Source: an uncultured Pseudomonadales bacterium
Lineage (GTDB): Bacteria > Pseudomonadota > Gammaproteobacteria > Pseudomonadales > Azotimanducaceae
NCBI GenBank assembly: GCA_938036875.1
Contig: CALHVX010000020.1
Span: 124,001-188,000 of the forward strand
Length of the DNA: 64,000 nt
Direction of reading: 5' to 3'
Every line of letters starts with the position of its first letter. The stretch's first letter is position 1. The notes beneath the pieces were generated by a model. The model was not told where the DNA came from and made no database searches. It saw only the letters and a program-made list of their open reading frames with translations. Made by a program: the position numbers and the translations under genes. This document shows, in pieces, positions 9,063 to 17,705 of this stretch.

Positions 9063-10352
9063 ATGAGTGAAGCGATTGATACCACGCCGCAAGAGGCGTC
9101 AAGCACCCCGGCTATGCCACCAATCCGCACTTACCAGCCTGAAGATGTGGCTAAGGTTGCGCTCGATGCACACTTCGGACCGGCCCGCCCCGAGATTTTT
9201 CAGGCGGACGCCATCCTCCCTTACTTTGCGCGCATGCGCGAAGAAGCCCCTTTGCATTACACCGCAGATAGCGATTTTGGTGCCTATTGGTCGGTGACCC
9301 GTTACGAGGACATCATGGCCATTGACACGGACCATGAGACCTTTAGCAGTGAAGGGGGCATTACCGTTGGCACGCCAGATGACGACTTCCGCCTGCCCAT
9401 GTTCATTGCGATGGATCCACCAAGGCACGATGAGCAACGTAAGGTTGTCAGCCCTGTGGTTGGACCTAGAAACCTTGCGGCGATGGAATCTACCATCCGT
9501 GAACGCGCCGGAGATATCTTAGATTCTCTGCCACGAGGCGAGACCTTCAATTGGGTTGACCTAGTGTCGATCGAGCAAACGACCCAGATGCTGGCTACCT
9601 TGTTTGATTTTCCTTGGGAAGATCGCAGCAAGCTTACCCGTTGGTCTGATGTGGCCACCGCTGCGCCCGGAACTTTGGTCGCAAATGAAGAGGAGCGCCG
9701 TGCTGAGCTGCTGGAGTGCTTAGAGTACTTTGTTGGTTTGTGGAACGAGCGCGTCAACTTGCCGGAGCCTGGCAATGATTTAATCTCCATGCTGGCACAC
9801 GGTGAGGCAACAAAAAACATGGAGCCCATGGAGTACCTGGGTAACTTGATTCTGCTCATTGTTGGCGGCAACGACACCACGCGGAACACCATTTCAGCGA
9901 GCGTCTTAGCGTTGAACGAAAACCCAGATCAGTTTGCTAAGCTCCGCGCGAATCCTGGCCTGATTCCCAACATGGTGAGTGAAACCATTCGCTGGCAGAC
10001 CCCGTTAGCCCACATGCGCCGCACGGCGAATCGAGATGTGGAGATGCACGGCCAGACCATTAAGAAGGGTGACAAAGTGGTGATGTGGTATGTCTCGGGC
10101 AACCGTGATCCTGAGCAGTTTGAAAATCCTAACGCCTACCTGATTGATCGGCCCAATGCCCGCCAACATATGGCCTTTGGCTTTGGTTTGCACCGGTGCA
10201 TGGGTAACCGCTTGGCGGAGCTGCAACTCAAGGTGGTATGGGAAGAGATTCTAAAGCGCTTCGACAAGATCGAAGTGGTGGGTGAGGCAGAGCGTAGCTA
10301 CTCAAGCTTTGTTCGCGGCTATACCAACCTTCCGGTCCGTCTGCCTGCTTAA
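9063..10352 (+). CDS. Cytochrome P450, CYP153 family alkane/fatty-acid terminal hydroxylase
   Basis: Class I P450 of 429 residues. CYP153 enzymes hydroxylate the terminal carbon of medium-chain alkanes, alcohols or fatty acids. Family-typical stretches are FIAMDPPRHDEQRK near 118, TLFDFPWEDRSKLTRWSD near 180, the I-helix GGNDTTRN (D271, T272), ExxR in SETIRW, and the heme loop FGFGLHRCMGNRLAE with Cys379. GAGGAAAG precedes the ATG. It is soluble, needs the upstream ferredoxin, and is followed by a bidirectional terminator. The aldehyde dehydrogenase beyond could oxidise the resulting aldehyde. Confidence 0.93.
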   Translation: MSEAIDTTPQEASSTPAMPPIRTYQPEDVAKVALDAHFGPARPEIFQADAILPYFARMREEAPLHYTADSDFGAYWSVTRYEDIMAIDTDHETFSSEGGITVGTPDDDFRLPMFIAMDPPRHDEQRKVVSPVVGPRNLAAMESTIRERAGDILDSLPRGETFNWVDLVSIEQTTQMLATLFDFPWEDRSKLTRWSDVATAAPGTLVANEEERRAELLECLEYFVGLWNERVNLPEPGNDLISMLAHGEATKNMEPMEYLGNLILLIVGGNDTTRNTISASVLALNENPDQFAKLRANPGLIPNMVSETIRWQTPLAHMRRTANRDVEMHGQTIKKGDKVVMWYVSGNRDPEQFENPNAYLIDRPNARQHMAFGFGLHRCMGNRLAELQLKVVWEEILKRFDKIEVVGEAERSYSSFVRGYTNLPVRLPA

Positions 10353-10374
10353 GGCTTACACAGTGTGCGATACC

Positions 10375-10408
10375 AAAAAGGCGCGGTAGTTATACCGCGC
10401 CTTTTTTT
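10375..10408. terminator. Bidirectional rho-independent terminator
   Basis: A perfect stem GGCGCGGTA / TACCGCGCC (10380-10388 with 10393-10401) with a GTTA loop is preceded by five A and followed by seven T. It therefore works in both directions, ending the P450 transcript and the convergent aldehyde dehydrogenase transcript. Confidence 0.92.
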
Positions 10409-10445
10409 GTGGCTCGCACATACCCGTGCACTTCGCGTTGCTAGG

Positions 10446-11876
10446 TTAAGCCGGGTTGTAGCCCATGATGGCCTTAACCTCAAGGAACTCCTCGAAGCCA
10501 TAGCTGCCCCATTCGCGGCCATTGCCCGACTGCTTGTAGCCGCCAAAGGGTGCGTTGTTATCCAAGGGCGCACCGTTTAGATGCACGTTGCCGGTTAGGA
10601 TCTGGCGCGCGACCGCTTTAGCTCGGTCTGGGTTGCTAGAGGAAATGTAGCCCGACAGTCCATACAAGGTATCGTTCGCTATGCGTACGGCATCGTCGTC
10701 GTCTTTGTAACCGATCAGCGATAGCACCGGTCCAAAGATCTCTTCTTCCGCAACGGCCATATCGTTGGTCACGTGGCTAAAGATGGTGGGCTTGATGTAG
10801 TAGCCACGGTTCAAACCTTCAGGTCGGCCAACACCACCGATCTGCAGGTTAGCGCCTTCGTCGATACCCTTTTGAATAAGGGCTTGGATCTTGTTGAACT
10901 GGACTTCGCTCACAACCGGGCCAATGGTTGTGCCTTCGCTGTTTGGGTCACCCACGGTCACTTTGGCAGCCGCTGCTTTCGCAATGGCTGCAGCTTCGTC
11001 CATGCGAGCATTAGGGACCAACATACGGGTTGGAGCGTTGCAAGATTGACCTGAGTTCATGCACAGACCAAACACATCGCGGCTAATGGCTTTCTCGAAA
11101 TCGGCGTCATCTAAAATGATGTTGGCAGACTTGCCGCCAAGCTCCTGGGCGACACGCTTAACGGTTGGCGCTGCATTTTTGGCCACCTCTATGCCAGCCC
11201 GAGTGGAGCCAGTGAAAGACATCATGTCCACGTCAACGTGCGAGGACAGCGCTGCACCAACATTGGGACCGTCACCGTTGATCAAGTTAAACACGCCTGC
11301 TGGAACACCGGCTTCGTCCATCACCTGAGCAAACAGAATAGCGTTCATGGGCGCCACTTCAGAGGGTTTGAGCACCATGGTGCAACCGGTCGCTATGGCC
11401 GGGGCAACTTTGCAGGCGATTTGGTTTAGGGGCCAGTTCCAGGGGGTGATAAACCCGCAGACACCGACGGGTTCCTTAACGATGTGTGAGGTGCCGATGT
11501 CTTCTTCAAATTCATAGCCTTTAAGAACCTTGAGTGCGGTCATGAAGTGACCTAAGCCAGAGGGTGCTTGAGCGGCGTTGGCAAGACCTAACGGGGCACC
11601 CATCTCGGCAGAGATCACCTGGCCGATATCACCCATGTGCTTTTTGTAGGTAGCGATGATTCGCTCAAGCAGCTCGATACGTTCTTCTTTGCTGGTCTGC
11701 GAAAAGGTGGTGAAGGCATTTTTAGCAGCGGCGACGGCGCGATCAACGTCGGTTGCATCGCCCATGGCGATCTTGCCAATGGATTCTTCGGTTGCCGGAT
11801 TAATAACGTCTACCGTTTGGCTGCCCGACGGCGCCACCCATTGGCCATCAATGTAAAAGTGCAGATGGTCTGCCAT
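10446..11876 (-). CDS. NAD(P)+-dependent aldehyde dehydrogenase
   Basis: Oxidises aldehydes to carboxylic acids. The 476-residue protein is a complete ALDH-superfamily member: PWNWPL with N147, cofactor site FTGSTRAG near 221, general base E245 in ELGGKSAN, and catalytic C279 in NSGQSCNAP. AGGGAG precedes the ATG. It converges on the CYP153 gene across a shared terminator, so it is not in the same operon, but its activity fits the next steps of alkane oxidation. Substrate range cannot be told from sequence. Confidence 0.95.
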   Translation of the reverse strand: MADHLHFYIDGQWVAPSGSQTVDVINPATEESIGKIAMGDATDVDRAVAAAKNAFTTFSQTSKEERIELLERIIATYKKHMGDIGQVISAEMGAPLGLANAAQAPSGLGHFMTALKVLKGYEFEEDIGTSHIVKEPVGVCGFITPWNWPLNQIACKVAPAIATGCTMVLKPSEVAPMNAILFAQVMDEAGVPAGVFNLINGDGPNVGAALSSHVDVDMMSFTGSTRAGIEVAKNAAPTVKRVAQELGGKSANIILDDADFEKAISRDVFGLCMNSGQSCNAPTRMLVPNARMDEAAAIAKAAAAKVTVGDPNSEGTTIGPVVSEVQFNKIQALIQKGIDEGANLQIGGVGRPEGLNRGYYIKPTIFSHVTNDMAVAEEEIFGPVLSLIGYKDDDDAVRIANDTLYGLSGYISSSNPDRAKAVARQILTGNVHLNGAPLDNNAPFGGYKQSGNGREWGSYGFEEFLEVKAIMGYNPA

Positions 11877-12080
11877 GGAGTTTCTCCCTTGCTGGTCGTG
11901 TAACCTTGTCTTCGACGAAAAATTGCACGAATGATTGAAGTACTGCTGCCTTGTGCATCAGGCGGCGGATACTACACCGCAGCAGCCTTTTAGAGCCAGC
12001 CTGGTCGGGCGCAGCCTGGTGCTCTATTGTGCTTTGATAACCTGGCCGGTTGCGGCCGCTGCAATTCTCATAACATTACG

Positions 12081-12890
12081 ATGAAAATGACCCAAACTAC
12101 TGATAATAATATTGTTGTTGAGCGTGAAGCTGAGGTCCTGTGGGTCCAAATCCAGCGCGCAAAGCAACACAATGCCCTCAGCTTAAGCATGTTGGATGCC
12201 ATCGGCGCCGCATTTCGTGATGCCAGCGCCAACCCGCCAAAGCTGGCCATCCTAACCGGCGCGGGAGCGGCCAGCTTTGCGGCGGGCGGTGATCTCAAAG
12301 AGTTAGACCAGGTCCGCACCGAGGCCCAAGCGTTGGCCATGTCCCAGCGGGGGATGGCAGCGCTAAATGCCATTCGTGAGTTCCCAGCACCGGTGGTGGC
12401 CGCATTGAACGGCGCCGCGCGAGGGGGTGGTGCAGAGCTCGCTTTGGCCTGCGATCTGCGTTTAGCAGCTCCAAGCGCCCGTTTTGGTTTGATCCAGGGC
12501 CGGCTAGGATTGTCTACCGCTTGGGGTGGTGGGACGGACTTGATGGCGCTTATGGGTCCTAGCAAAGCCTTGCTGACCTTAGGTCAGGCGGCACTGCTAG
12601 ATGCCCCTCAGGCCTTGGCAGCCGGTTTGATTGATCAGGTGTTAGCTCAGGACCCGGAACCGACAAGCGGGGTAGAGCGGGGTTGGCGGGTAGATGTGCT
12701 GGAAGCGTTGGCGCCGCTGCTGGCTCGACCAGCTCAAGTGCTGTGGGCGCATAAAGCGTTGGCGCGTGCCAGTCGGCGGCAACCCGAAGCCCAGCAGCAG
12801 GTAGAGACCGATCATTTGGTCACAACCTGGACTCATGCTGACCATTGGCGCGCGGCCGCGGGTGCTTTTGATAAATCTAACGCGCACTAG
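12081..12890 (+). CDS. Enoyl-CoA hydratase/isomerase family protein with altered catalytic Glu
   Basis: Crotonase-fold protein of 269 residues. It has the oxyanion-hole segments GAGAASFAAGGDLKEL (about 61-75) and ALNGAARGGGAELALACDL. E119 matches Glu144 of rat enoyl-CoA hydratase, but the second catalytic Glu (Glu164) aligns with Q139 in LIQGRLGLSTAWGG. Loss of that Glu is seen in crotonases that are not hydratases, such as isomerases, decarboxylases or hydrolases. ATG 12081 was chosen; a longer frame from 12027 has no better ribosome site. It lies 21 bp before an acyl-CoA-dehydrogenase-like gene and the two are probably co-transcribed. Confidence 0.85.
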   Translation: MKMTQTTDNNIVVEREAEVLWVQIQRAKQHNALSLSMLDAIGAAFRDASANPPKLAILTGAGAASFAAGGDLKELDQVRTEAQALAMSQRGMAALNAIREFPAPVVAALNGAARGGGAELALACDLRLAAPSARFGLIQGRLGLSTAWGGGTDLMALMGPSKALLTLGQAALLDAPQALAAGLIDQVLAQDPEPTSGVERGWRVDVLEALAPLLARPAQVLWAHKALARASRRQPEAQQQVETDHLVTTWTHADHWRAAAGAFDKSNAH

Positions 12891-12911
12891 CGCAGGCAAA
12901 CAGGACACTTT

Positions 12912-13946
12912 GTGACCACAACAACCGTTTCGCTAGAAGAACAGACAACTCTGCTTCTCCAAAACTTACAGCAAAGCACAGGCCAAGCAGCTGTGAGTGC
13001 CCACACCCAGTCTGAAGCAGAATACAAAACGCAATGGTTAGCGCAGCTTGGTGCCAGTGATGCCCCTGCGTCTGGGTTGTCTCCCGCCATGCGCGCGCTC
13101 AACGCGGCTCTGCAAGGTGGGGCGATTGCCGATTGCTTATCCCAGGTTTTTATTGCCGGTTATCAAGGCGCGATACGACACGTCTTGCCTGCAACCCCAG
13201 CCGCGCAATGGTTTAGCTTGCTGGTGAGTGAAGATCAGCAAGACCCGGCGGCCAACCCGCCAACCCGGTTACAAGTGGATGGGCCAGGTGCAACAGTTAA
13301 CGGCACCAAATCATGGGTTGCTAGCAGCGCAACCGTCGACGGATTGGTCGTGAGTGCAAAGCGTGATGACAACTCAACCCAGTGGTTTTGGTGTTCAGCT
13401 CAAGAGCCGGCGGTAACACTCAGCCATCGCCCGGCGCCGAGCTTTTTACCCGATCTGTCCCAAGGTTTTGCCCGATTCGATAACTTGCAGATACCCCAGG
13501 AGCAATGGTTAGAGGCCGAACCTTTTAGTCACTTTATGCATGCGGAGTCCTTGTATGTTGGTGTGGCGCTAGTGGGATATCTATGGCGGCATTGGCAGCA
13601 ACAAGACGACCTTGCTCAGGCTTTGCTGAGCAAGCGGGAGCCAGGGCGCAGTTTTGCTACCGCCGTTGCGGCTGGATTGGCGGACGCCGTGGTCTTGGCT
13701 CAACAACCCAATGGAACGATGCCGCTTGGGCTGTTGCATAGTTGGCAGCTTCGCATTGCCGCGCTGTTGGATCAGTTTGAAACGCAGTGGTTGGGCAGCG
13801 GCGAGCAAGCGTTAAATACCGACTTCGCGCGGTCAGCTTGGGCTCAGCGTTGGTGGCGTGACCATCGACTCACCTTTATGTATGCACCGTTGATACGCAG
13901 CCATTTTGCGAAAGCGACGCTAACCCATTTACACCCGCCGGGCTGA
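12912..13946 (+). CDS. Divergent acyl-CoA dehydrogenase-like protein
   Basis: 344 residues, short for an acyl-CoA dehydrogenase (about 380). The middle beta-domain signature is recognisable in VNGTKSWVASSATVDGLVVSAKRDD (about 129-153). The C-terminal helical domain is shortened and ends soon after WWRDHRLTFMYAP. The usual catalytic Glu region and the GGYGY segment are not evident. It may be an inactive paralogue, a partner subunit, or an enzyme with another chemistry. GTG 12912 follows AGGA. It follows the altered crotonase gene at 21 bp, suggesting that the two act together. Confidence 0.7.
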   Translation: MTTTTVSLEEQTTLLLQNLQQSTGQAAVSAHTQSEAEYKTQWLAQLGASDAPASGLSPAMRALNAALQGGAIADCLSQVFIAGYQGAIRHVLPATPAAQWFSLLVSEDQQDPAANPPTRLQVDGPGATVNGTKSWVASSATVDGLVVSAKRDDNSTQWFWCSAQEPAVTLSHRPAPSFLPDLSQGFARFDNLQIPQEQWLEAEPFSHFMHAESLYVGVALVGYLWRHWQQQDDLAQALLSKREPGRSFATAVAAGLADAVVLAQQPNGTMPLGLLHSWQLRIAALLDQFETQWLGSGEQALNTDFARSAWAQRWWRDHRLTFMYAPLIRSHFAKATLTHLHPPG

Positions 13947-14068
13947 GCGTTTGGCCTAGGTATCTTAACCCCTGTGTACAGATTGACCTGAGGCAAGGGT
14001 GTGGGTAACGTCAATTTTAGAACCTAGGAATTCGAATTATTAATACAAAAACTTTGAGCAGATTGCCG

Positions 14069-15310
14069 ATGCGTTTGCTGCAGGCGGTTTTGCCCGGCTT
14101 GCTATTTGTGGCGTTAACCGCTTGTGCCTCTGGGGCTCCCCGTTACGACCTTAACTTTATTGCAACCCTTGAGCCGACTTCCGGAACGGCATCAGCAAGC
14201 ATAAAGATTGATCAGCCGCGTGCCTTGGTGACCCAGCTTGCACTGCGAATGCCTAAAGATCGCTTTTCGGAGGTGGAGGGTGATGGCAAGCAACAGCGTC
14301 AAGGTGACATCTTGGTTTGGCAGGTCCCGCCCAAAGGCGGCACCCTTAGGTATCGTTACAAGATTGAGAACCGGCGAGCAAACGGTGCTTTCGATGCACA
14401 GCTGACGCCAGCAGGCGGTTTGTTCCGGGGCGATGATTTGTTTCCGGCTGCTACGCTGACCACCAACGAGTTGGCCCGCTCCAAATCTTGGGTTTCAGTG
14501 CAGGGTCCGAAGGGCTGGTCCGTAGAAACTCAGTACGGCAATACGGCGGATAGTGCGGTGCGCTTTGTGCATCCCAAGCGGCGCTACGATAGGCCCACGG
14601 GTTGGATGCTGGCAGGTCCGCTGGGTATCCGCCGTGAAGAGATTGAAGGGCGTGCGGTTGTTGTGGCGGCGGTGCGAGGGGAACGTTTGCGACGCAACGA
14701 TATTCTAGCCTTTCTACGCTGGAACCTGCCTTCCTTGATCGAAGCGACGCAGACTTTCCCCAAACGTTTGCTGGTGGTGGGTGCGGATGACCCCTTTTGG
14801 CGTGGCGGTTTGTCCGGCACCCAATCCTTGTATATGCACAGCGATCGTCCGCTTATAGGTGAGGACGGCACCAGCACCTTGCTGCATGAGCTGATGCATG
14901 TTGCGACCAGTCTGCGCGCGGTGGCGGGTGATGACTGGATTGTGGAAGGGCTTGCCGAATACTACAGCTTAGAAATCATGCGTCGCTCTGGAACATTAAG
15001 CGAAAAACGGTTTTTGTCGTCGATGGCGGATCTTCAGGCCAGGGGTAAATCCGTTGCAACGCTAAAAACTTCACGCTCTAGCGGCGCAACAACCGCTTTA
15101 GCGTTGAGCTTGTTTTATGAGTTAGATCAAGAGTTGCAGGCATGGCAACGGGCTAACGATCGACCTCAGAACGGGTTAGATGAGGTGCTGCGGTTGGTGA
15201 TCGAGCATGAGGCGGAACCCATTAGCCTTAAGCTGTTAGCAGGCGAAGTAGAGAGCCTGGGCTTATCTGATTCGAAAGTACTGGCAAAGATGCGCAAGCT
15301 CAAGCGCTAG
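14069..15310 (+). CDS. Lipoprotein with gluzincin-type (M1-like) metallopeptidase domain
   Basis: The N-terminus is a lipoprotein signal ending ALTAC, so the mature protein should be lipid-anchored. The first half is beta-rich. The second half carries the zinc motif HELMH (H273, E274, H277) followed by WIVEGLAEYY, which supplies the distal Glu ligand as in M1 aminopeptidases. At 413 residues it lacks the long C-terminal domain of PepN. A role in peptide trimming at the envelope is inferred. The start is the ATG just before the hydrophobic segment; a TTG five codons upstream is also open. Confidence 0.75.
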   Translation: MRLLQAVLPGLLFVALTACASGAPRYDLNFIATLEPTSGTASASIKIDQPRALVTQLALRMPKDRFSEVEGDGKQQRQGDILVWQVPPKGGTLRYRYKIENRRANGAFDAQLTPAGGLFRGDDLFPAATLTTNELARSKSWVSVQGPKGWSVETQYGNTADSAVRFVHPKRRYDRPTGWMLAGPLGIRREEIEGRAVVVAAVRGERLRRNDILAFLRWNLPSLIEATQTFPKRLLVVGADDPFWRGGLSGTQSLYMHSDRPLIGEDGTSTLLHELMHVATSLRAVAGDDWIVEGLAEYYSLEIMRRSGTLSEKRFLSSMADLQARGKSVATLKTSRSSGATTALALSLFYELDQELQAWQRANDRPQNGLDEVLRLVIEHEAEPISLKLLAGEVESLGLSDSKVLAKMRKLKR

Positions 15311-15319
15311 TGTCCGCTC

Positions 15320-16153
15320 TTAGGGCTTACGCAGACGCATCAAACCTTCTTGCATAGTGCTTGCAACCAAGGTGCCATCGGTACTATAGATCGAGCCCCG
15401 GTTGTAGCCTCGAGCGCCATGAGAAGAAGGGCTGTCCAGCGCATAGAGCAACCATTGATCCGGTGCCACCGGATGATGGAACCACATGGCGTGGTCAAGA
15501 CTTGCCCCTTGCATGTCTTCGCGCTTGAAGGACCCTCGGTTTGGCAGCCGGGCTGTAGAGAGCAACGCGCCGTCGGATTGGTAAACCAATAGTGCTTGAT
15601 GTAGTAAAGGGTTGTCAGGTACTGGACCAATAGTCTTGAACCAGATGTGTTGTTGCGGCGCATGGGGTTCGTCTTTGAGCAATGCTTTGTGCTCCACACG
15701 CCATTCCACAAAAGGCGATTTCCACATTTCGGCAGGTACGCGCGCATCCTCAGGTGGTTCGATCGCTGGCATTTTAGCTTGGTGTGTCAGCCCTTCTTCG
15801 TGGGTTTGAAAGGAGGCGTCCAGAGTGAATATAGCCGCGCCATTTTGCACCACGACAACCCGGCGGGTGGTGAACGAGCGACCGTCACGAATGCGTTCGA
15901 CTTCAATGAGTGCGGGGATCTTTGGGTCGCCAGGACGCAGAAAATAGCCGTGCAACGAGTGAGCGGGGCGTTCTTCAGGCACGGTGAGTGCAGCCGCTTG
16001 AAGCGCCTGCGCCATAATCTGGCCGCCAAACAATCGCCCTGTACGCTTTTGTGGATGGTAGGCACGAAACAAGTTGTGCTCAATTCGCTCAAGGGCAAGC
16101 AAATCGATCAGCTCGTTCAGCGGTTGTTGGTCTGGTTTGATTGGCTTAGTCAT
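15320..16153 (-). CDS. tesB: Acyl-CoA thioesterase II
   Basis: Hydrolyses medium- to long-chain acyl-CoA to free acid and CoA in the cytoplasm. The 277-residue double-hotdog protein has the family hallmarks TGRLFGGQIMAQAL (about 38-51), HGYFLRPGDP, DGRSFTTRRV, SLDHAMWFH (D220) and VASTMQEG (Q268). The length is normal for TesB. It faces the lipoprotein peptidase gene tail to tail with nine bases between stops. It may keep acyl-CoA pools from building up during growth on lipids. Confidence 0.95.
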   Translation of the reverse strand: MTKPIKPDQQPLNELIDLLALERIEHNLFRAYHPQKRTGRLFGGQIMAQALQAAALTVPEERPAHSLHGYFLRPGDPKIPALIEVERIRDGRSFTTRRVVVVQNGAAIFTLDASFQTHEEGLTHQAKMPAIEPPEDARVPAEMWKSPFVEWRVEHKALLKDEPHAPQQHIWFKTIGPVPDNPLLHQALLVYQSDGALLSTARLPNRGSFKREDMQGASLDHAMWFHHPVAPDQWLLYALDSPSSHGARGYNRGSIYSTDGTLVASTMQEGLMRLRKP

Positions 16154-16272
16154 GGCGGCCTAGTCTACGCGTCATTAACGTTTTTCTCAGCTTCTAGGGC
16201 GATCTGTGCCCATTTGTTGGGTGGCTAGGCTGCTCCCGGGCTGCAAACCTCGAGATAGGATAAACTGCGCGG

Positions 16273-17031
16273 ATGACTTCAGATCAAAACGGCAACCTAA
16301 AAATACAGGCGACGCCTGGCAGCGATATGCCCCTATTGGACGAGCTAGATTTGCTGGCGGAGCTGCTGCCATTTCAGCCCGAGCGCTTTGAGCTGCTAGA
16401 GCTTGGCTGTGGCTTGGCGGCGAAGACCCGGGCAGTGGCCAAACGCTTTGCGCCGGTGCAGGTAACGGCGGCAGAAGTTGACCTAAAGGCGCTAGCGCAG
16501 AATCGCGCGGCCCAATCCAGCTGGGAATATGCGGACAACATCCAGTTTGTCGACTACGGTGCTCAAGCCATTGCAAAACCCGATGCTAGTGTCGATGCGG
16601 TGTTGATGTTTAAGTCTTTGCATCATGTGCCAGCTGCTGATTTGGCGCAGGCAATGAGCGAGATTCGTCGAGTGTTGAAGCCCGGCGGCTTGGCCTATAT
16701 CTCGGAGCCGGTGTTTGCGGGTGAGTTGAACGAAGTCATTCGGCTCTTTCATGATGAACAACAGGTTCGTCAGTTGGCGTTTGGTGCGGTTTGCGATGCC
16801 GTGGGTTCAGGCTTGCTTGAGCTGGTCGAGCAACGTTTCTTTCGAGCCCGGGTTGAGTTTCACAACTTTGATCAATTTGCCAATGCCATTATTCACGCGA
16901 CCCACTCCCCCCATGATTTATCCACCGCCTTGTTGGCCCAGGTTGAAGAAACATTTAATCGCTACGCTAGCGCTGATGGGTTTGTCTTTGATACACCCAA
17001 CCGTGTGGACTTGTTGCGCCGCCCCAGCTAA
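16273..17031 (+). CDS. Class I SAM-dependent methyltransferase
   Basis: 252 residues with the Rossmann methyltransferase motifs: ELGCGLAAKTRA (motif I, about 43), an acidic residue in TAAEVD (motif II), and VDAVLMFKSLHHVPAADLAQAMSEIRRVLKPGG (motifs IV-VI). The HHV...RVLKPGG segment is typical of the Methyltransf_11 family, which methylates small molecules or quinone/lipid precursors. The substrate is not predictable. AGGATA lies upstream of the ATG. Its stop interlocks with that of the carbonic-anhydrase-like gene at 17028-17031. Confidence 0.88.
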   Translation: MTSDQNGNLKIQATPGSDMPLLDELDLLAELLPFQPERFELLELGCGLAAKTRAVAKRFAPVQVTAAEVDLKALAQNRAAQSSWEYADNIQFVDYGAQAIAKPDASVDAVLMFKSLHHVPAADLAQAMSEIRRVLKPGGLAYISEPVFAGELNEVIRLFHDEQQVRQLAFGAVCDAVGSGLLELVEQRFFRARVEFHNFDQFANAIIHATHSPHDLSTALLAQVEETFNRYASADGFVFDTPNRVDLLRRPS

Positions 17032-17594
17032 GTCTGCTCAGCTTCCAGCCTGATCTTGTGATCAGCCATGGTGCTTTTGAAATCATCATCCGACCAACGT
17101 CGATAGTATCCGCGTGCGTATGCTTGTGCATTTTCATGGTAGGCCAGAGCATTCAGCTTGTTCTCCACGTAGTTATTGCGGGTGGCCACAATCTTTGCCG
17201 GTACGCCTGCCACGATGCTATTCGCTGGAATTTCCATGCCTTCGCGTACGATGCTGTTGCCCGCCACAATGGAGTTAGCACCGATGCGAGCGCCGTCCAT
17301 GATGGTGGCGTTGATGCCGATCAAACAGCAATCTCCAATGATTGCCCCATGAATGGTGGTGTGATGGGTGATGGAGCAATAAGCGCCAAATTCTGATGCG
17401 CCGGTGCTGCCAAAATGCACCATCACAAAATCTTGCAAGTTGGTAAATTCACCAACGCTGATGTGGGTCTCTTCAACGCGCAACACGCTTTTGGGCCAAA
17501 TGCTAACCCCTTGCCCTAAGCGGATGTCGCCGTATAGCTCAGCGCTGGGTGCAATCCACGCGGTAGCGCTGGTGTCAATGCTGGGGTCAATCAT
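17028..17594 (-). CDS. Gamma-carbonic anhydrase-like hexapeptide-repeat protein (YrdA/PaaY type)
   Basis: 188 residues of left-handed beta-helix repeats. It has the family segments LYGDIRLGQGVSIWPKSVLR, HFGSTGASEFGAYCSITHHTTIHGA (metal-site His residues) and IGINATIMDGARIGANSIVAGNSIV. PaaY-type members act as thioesterases on dead-end CoA thioesters; others are zinc or iron carbonic anhydrases. The start at 17594 is supported by AGGAG seven bases upstream; a longer frame to 17687 adds an unlikely hydrophobic leader. Confidence 0.9.
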   Translation of the reverse strand: MIDPSIDTSATAWIAPSAELYGDIRLGQGVSIWPKSVLRVEETHISVGEFTNLQDFVMVHFGSTGASEFGAYCSITHHTTIHGAIIGDCCLIGINATIMDGARIGANSIVAGNSIVREGMEIPANSIVAGVPAKIVATRNNYVENKLNALAYHENAQAYARGYYRRWSDDDFKSTMADHKIRLEAEQT

Positions 17595-17705
17595 CCTGAA
17601 GCTCCTGAGTATTGCGAGAAATCGTGGCAGAAATACTGCCAGAAATAGTGTGAGGGCAGCACAAGTAATTGGGTATTCTAACCGCAAATAAATAGGGAGT
17701 TGGAT

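Noticed and set aside
9302-9892. 196-codon minus-strand frame within the CYP153 gene
   Set aside because: Ser/Arg-rich shadow of a well-identified P450; no motif and no independent start signal.
15647-16228. 193-codon plus-strand frame opposite tesB
   Set aside because: Overlaps a clear TesB in full; composition is rich in Cys, His and Arg and matches no family.
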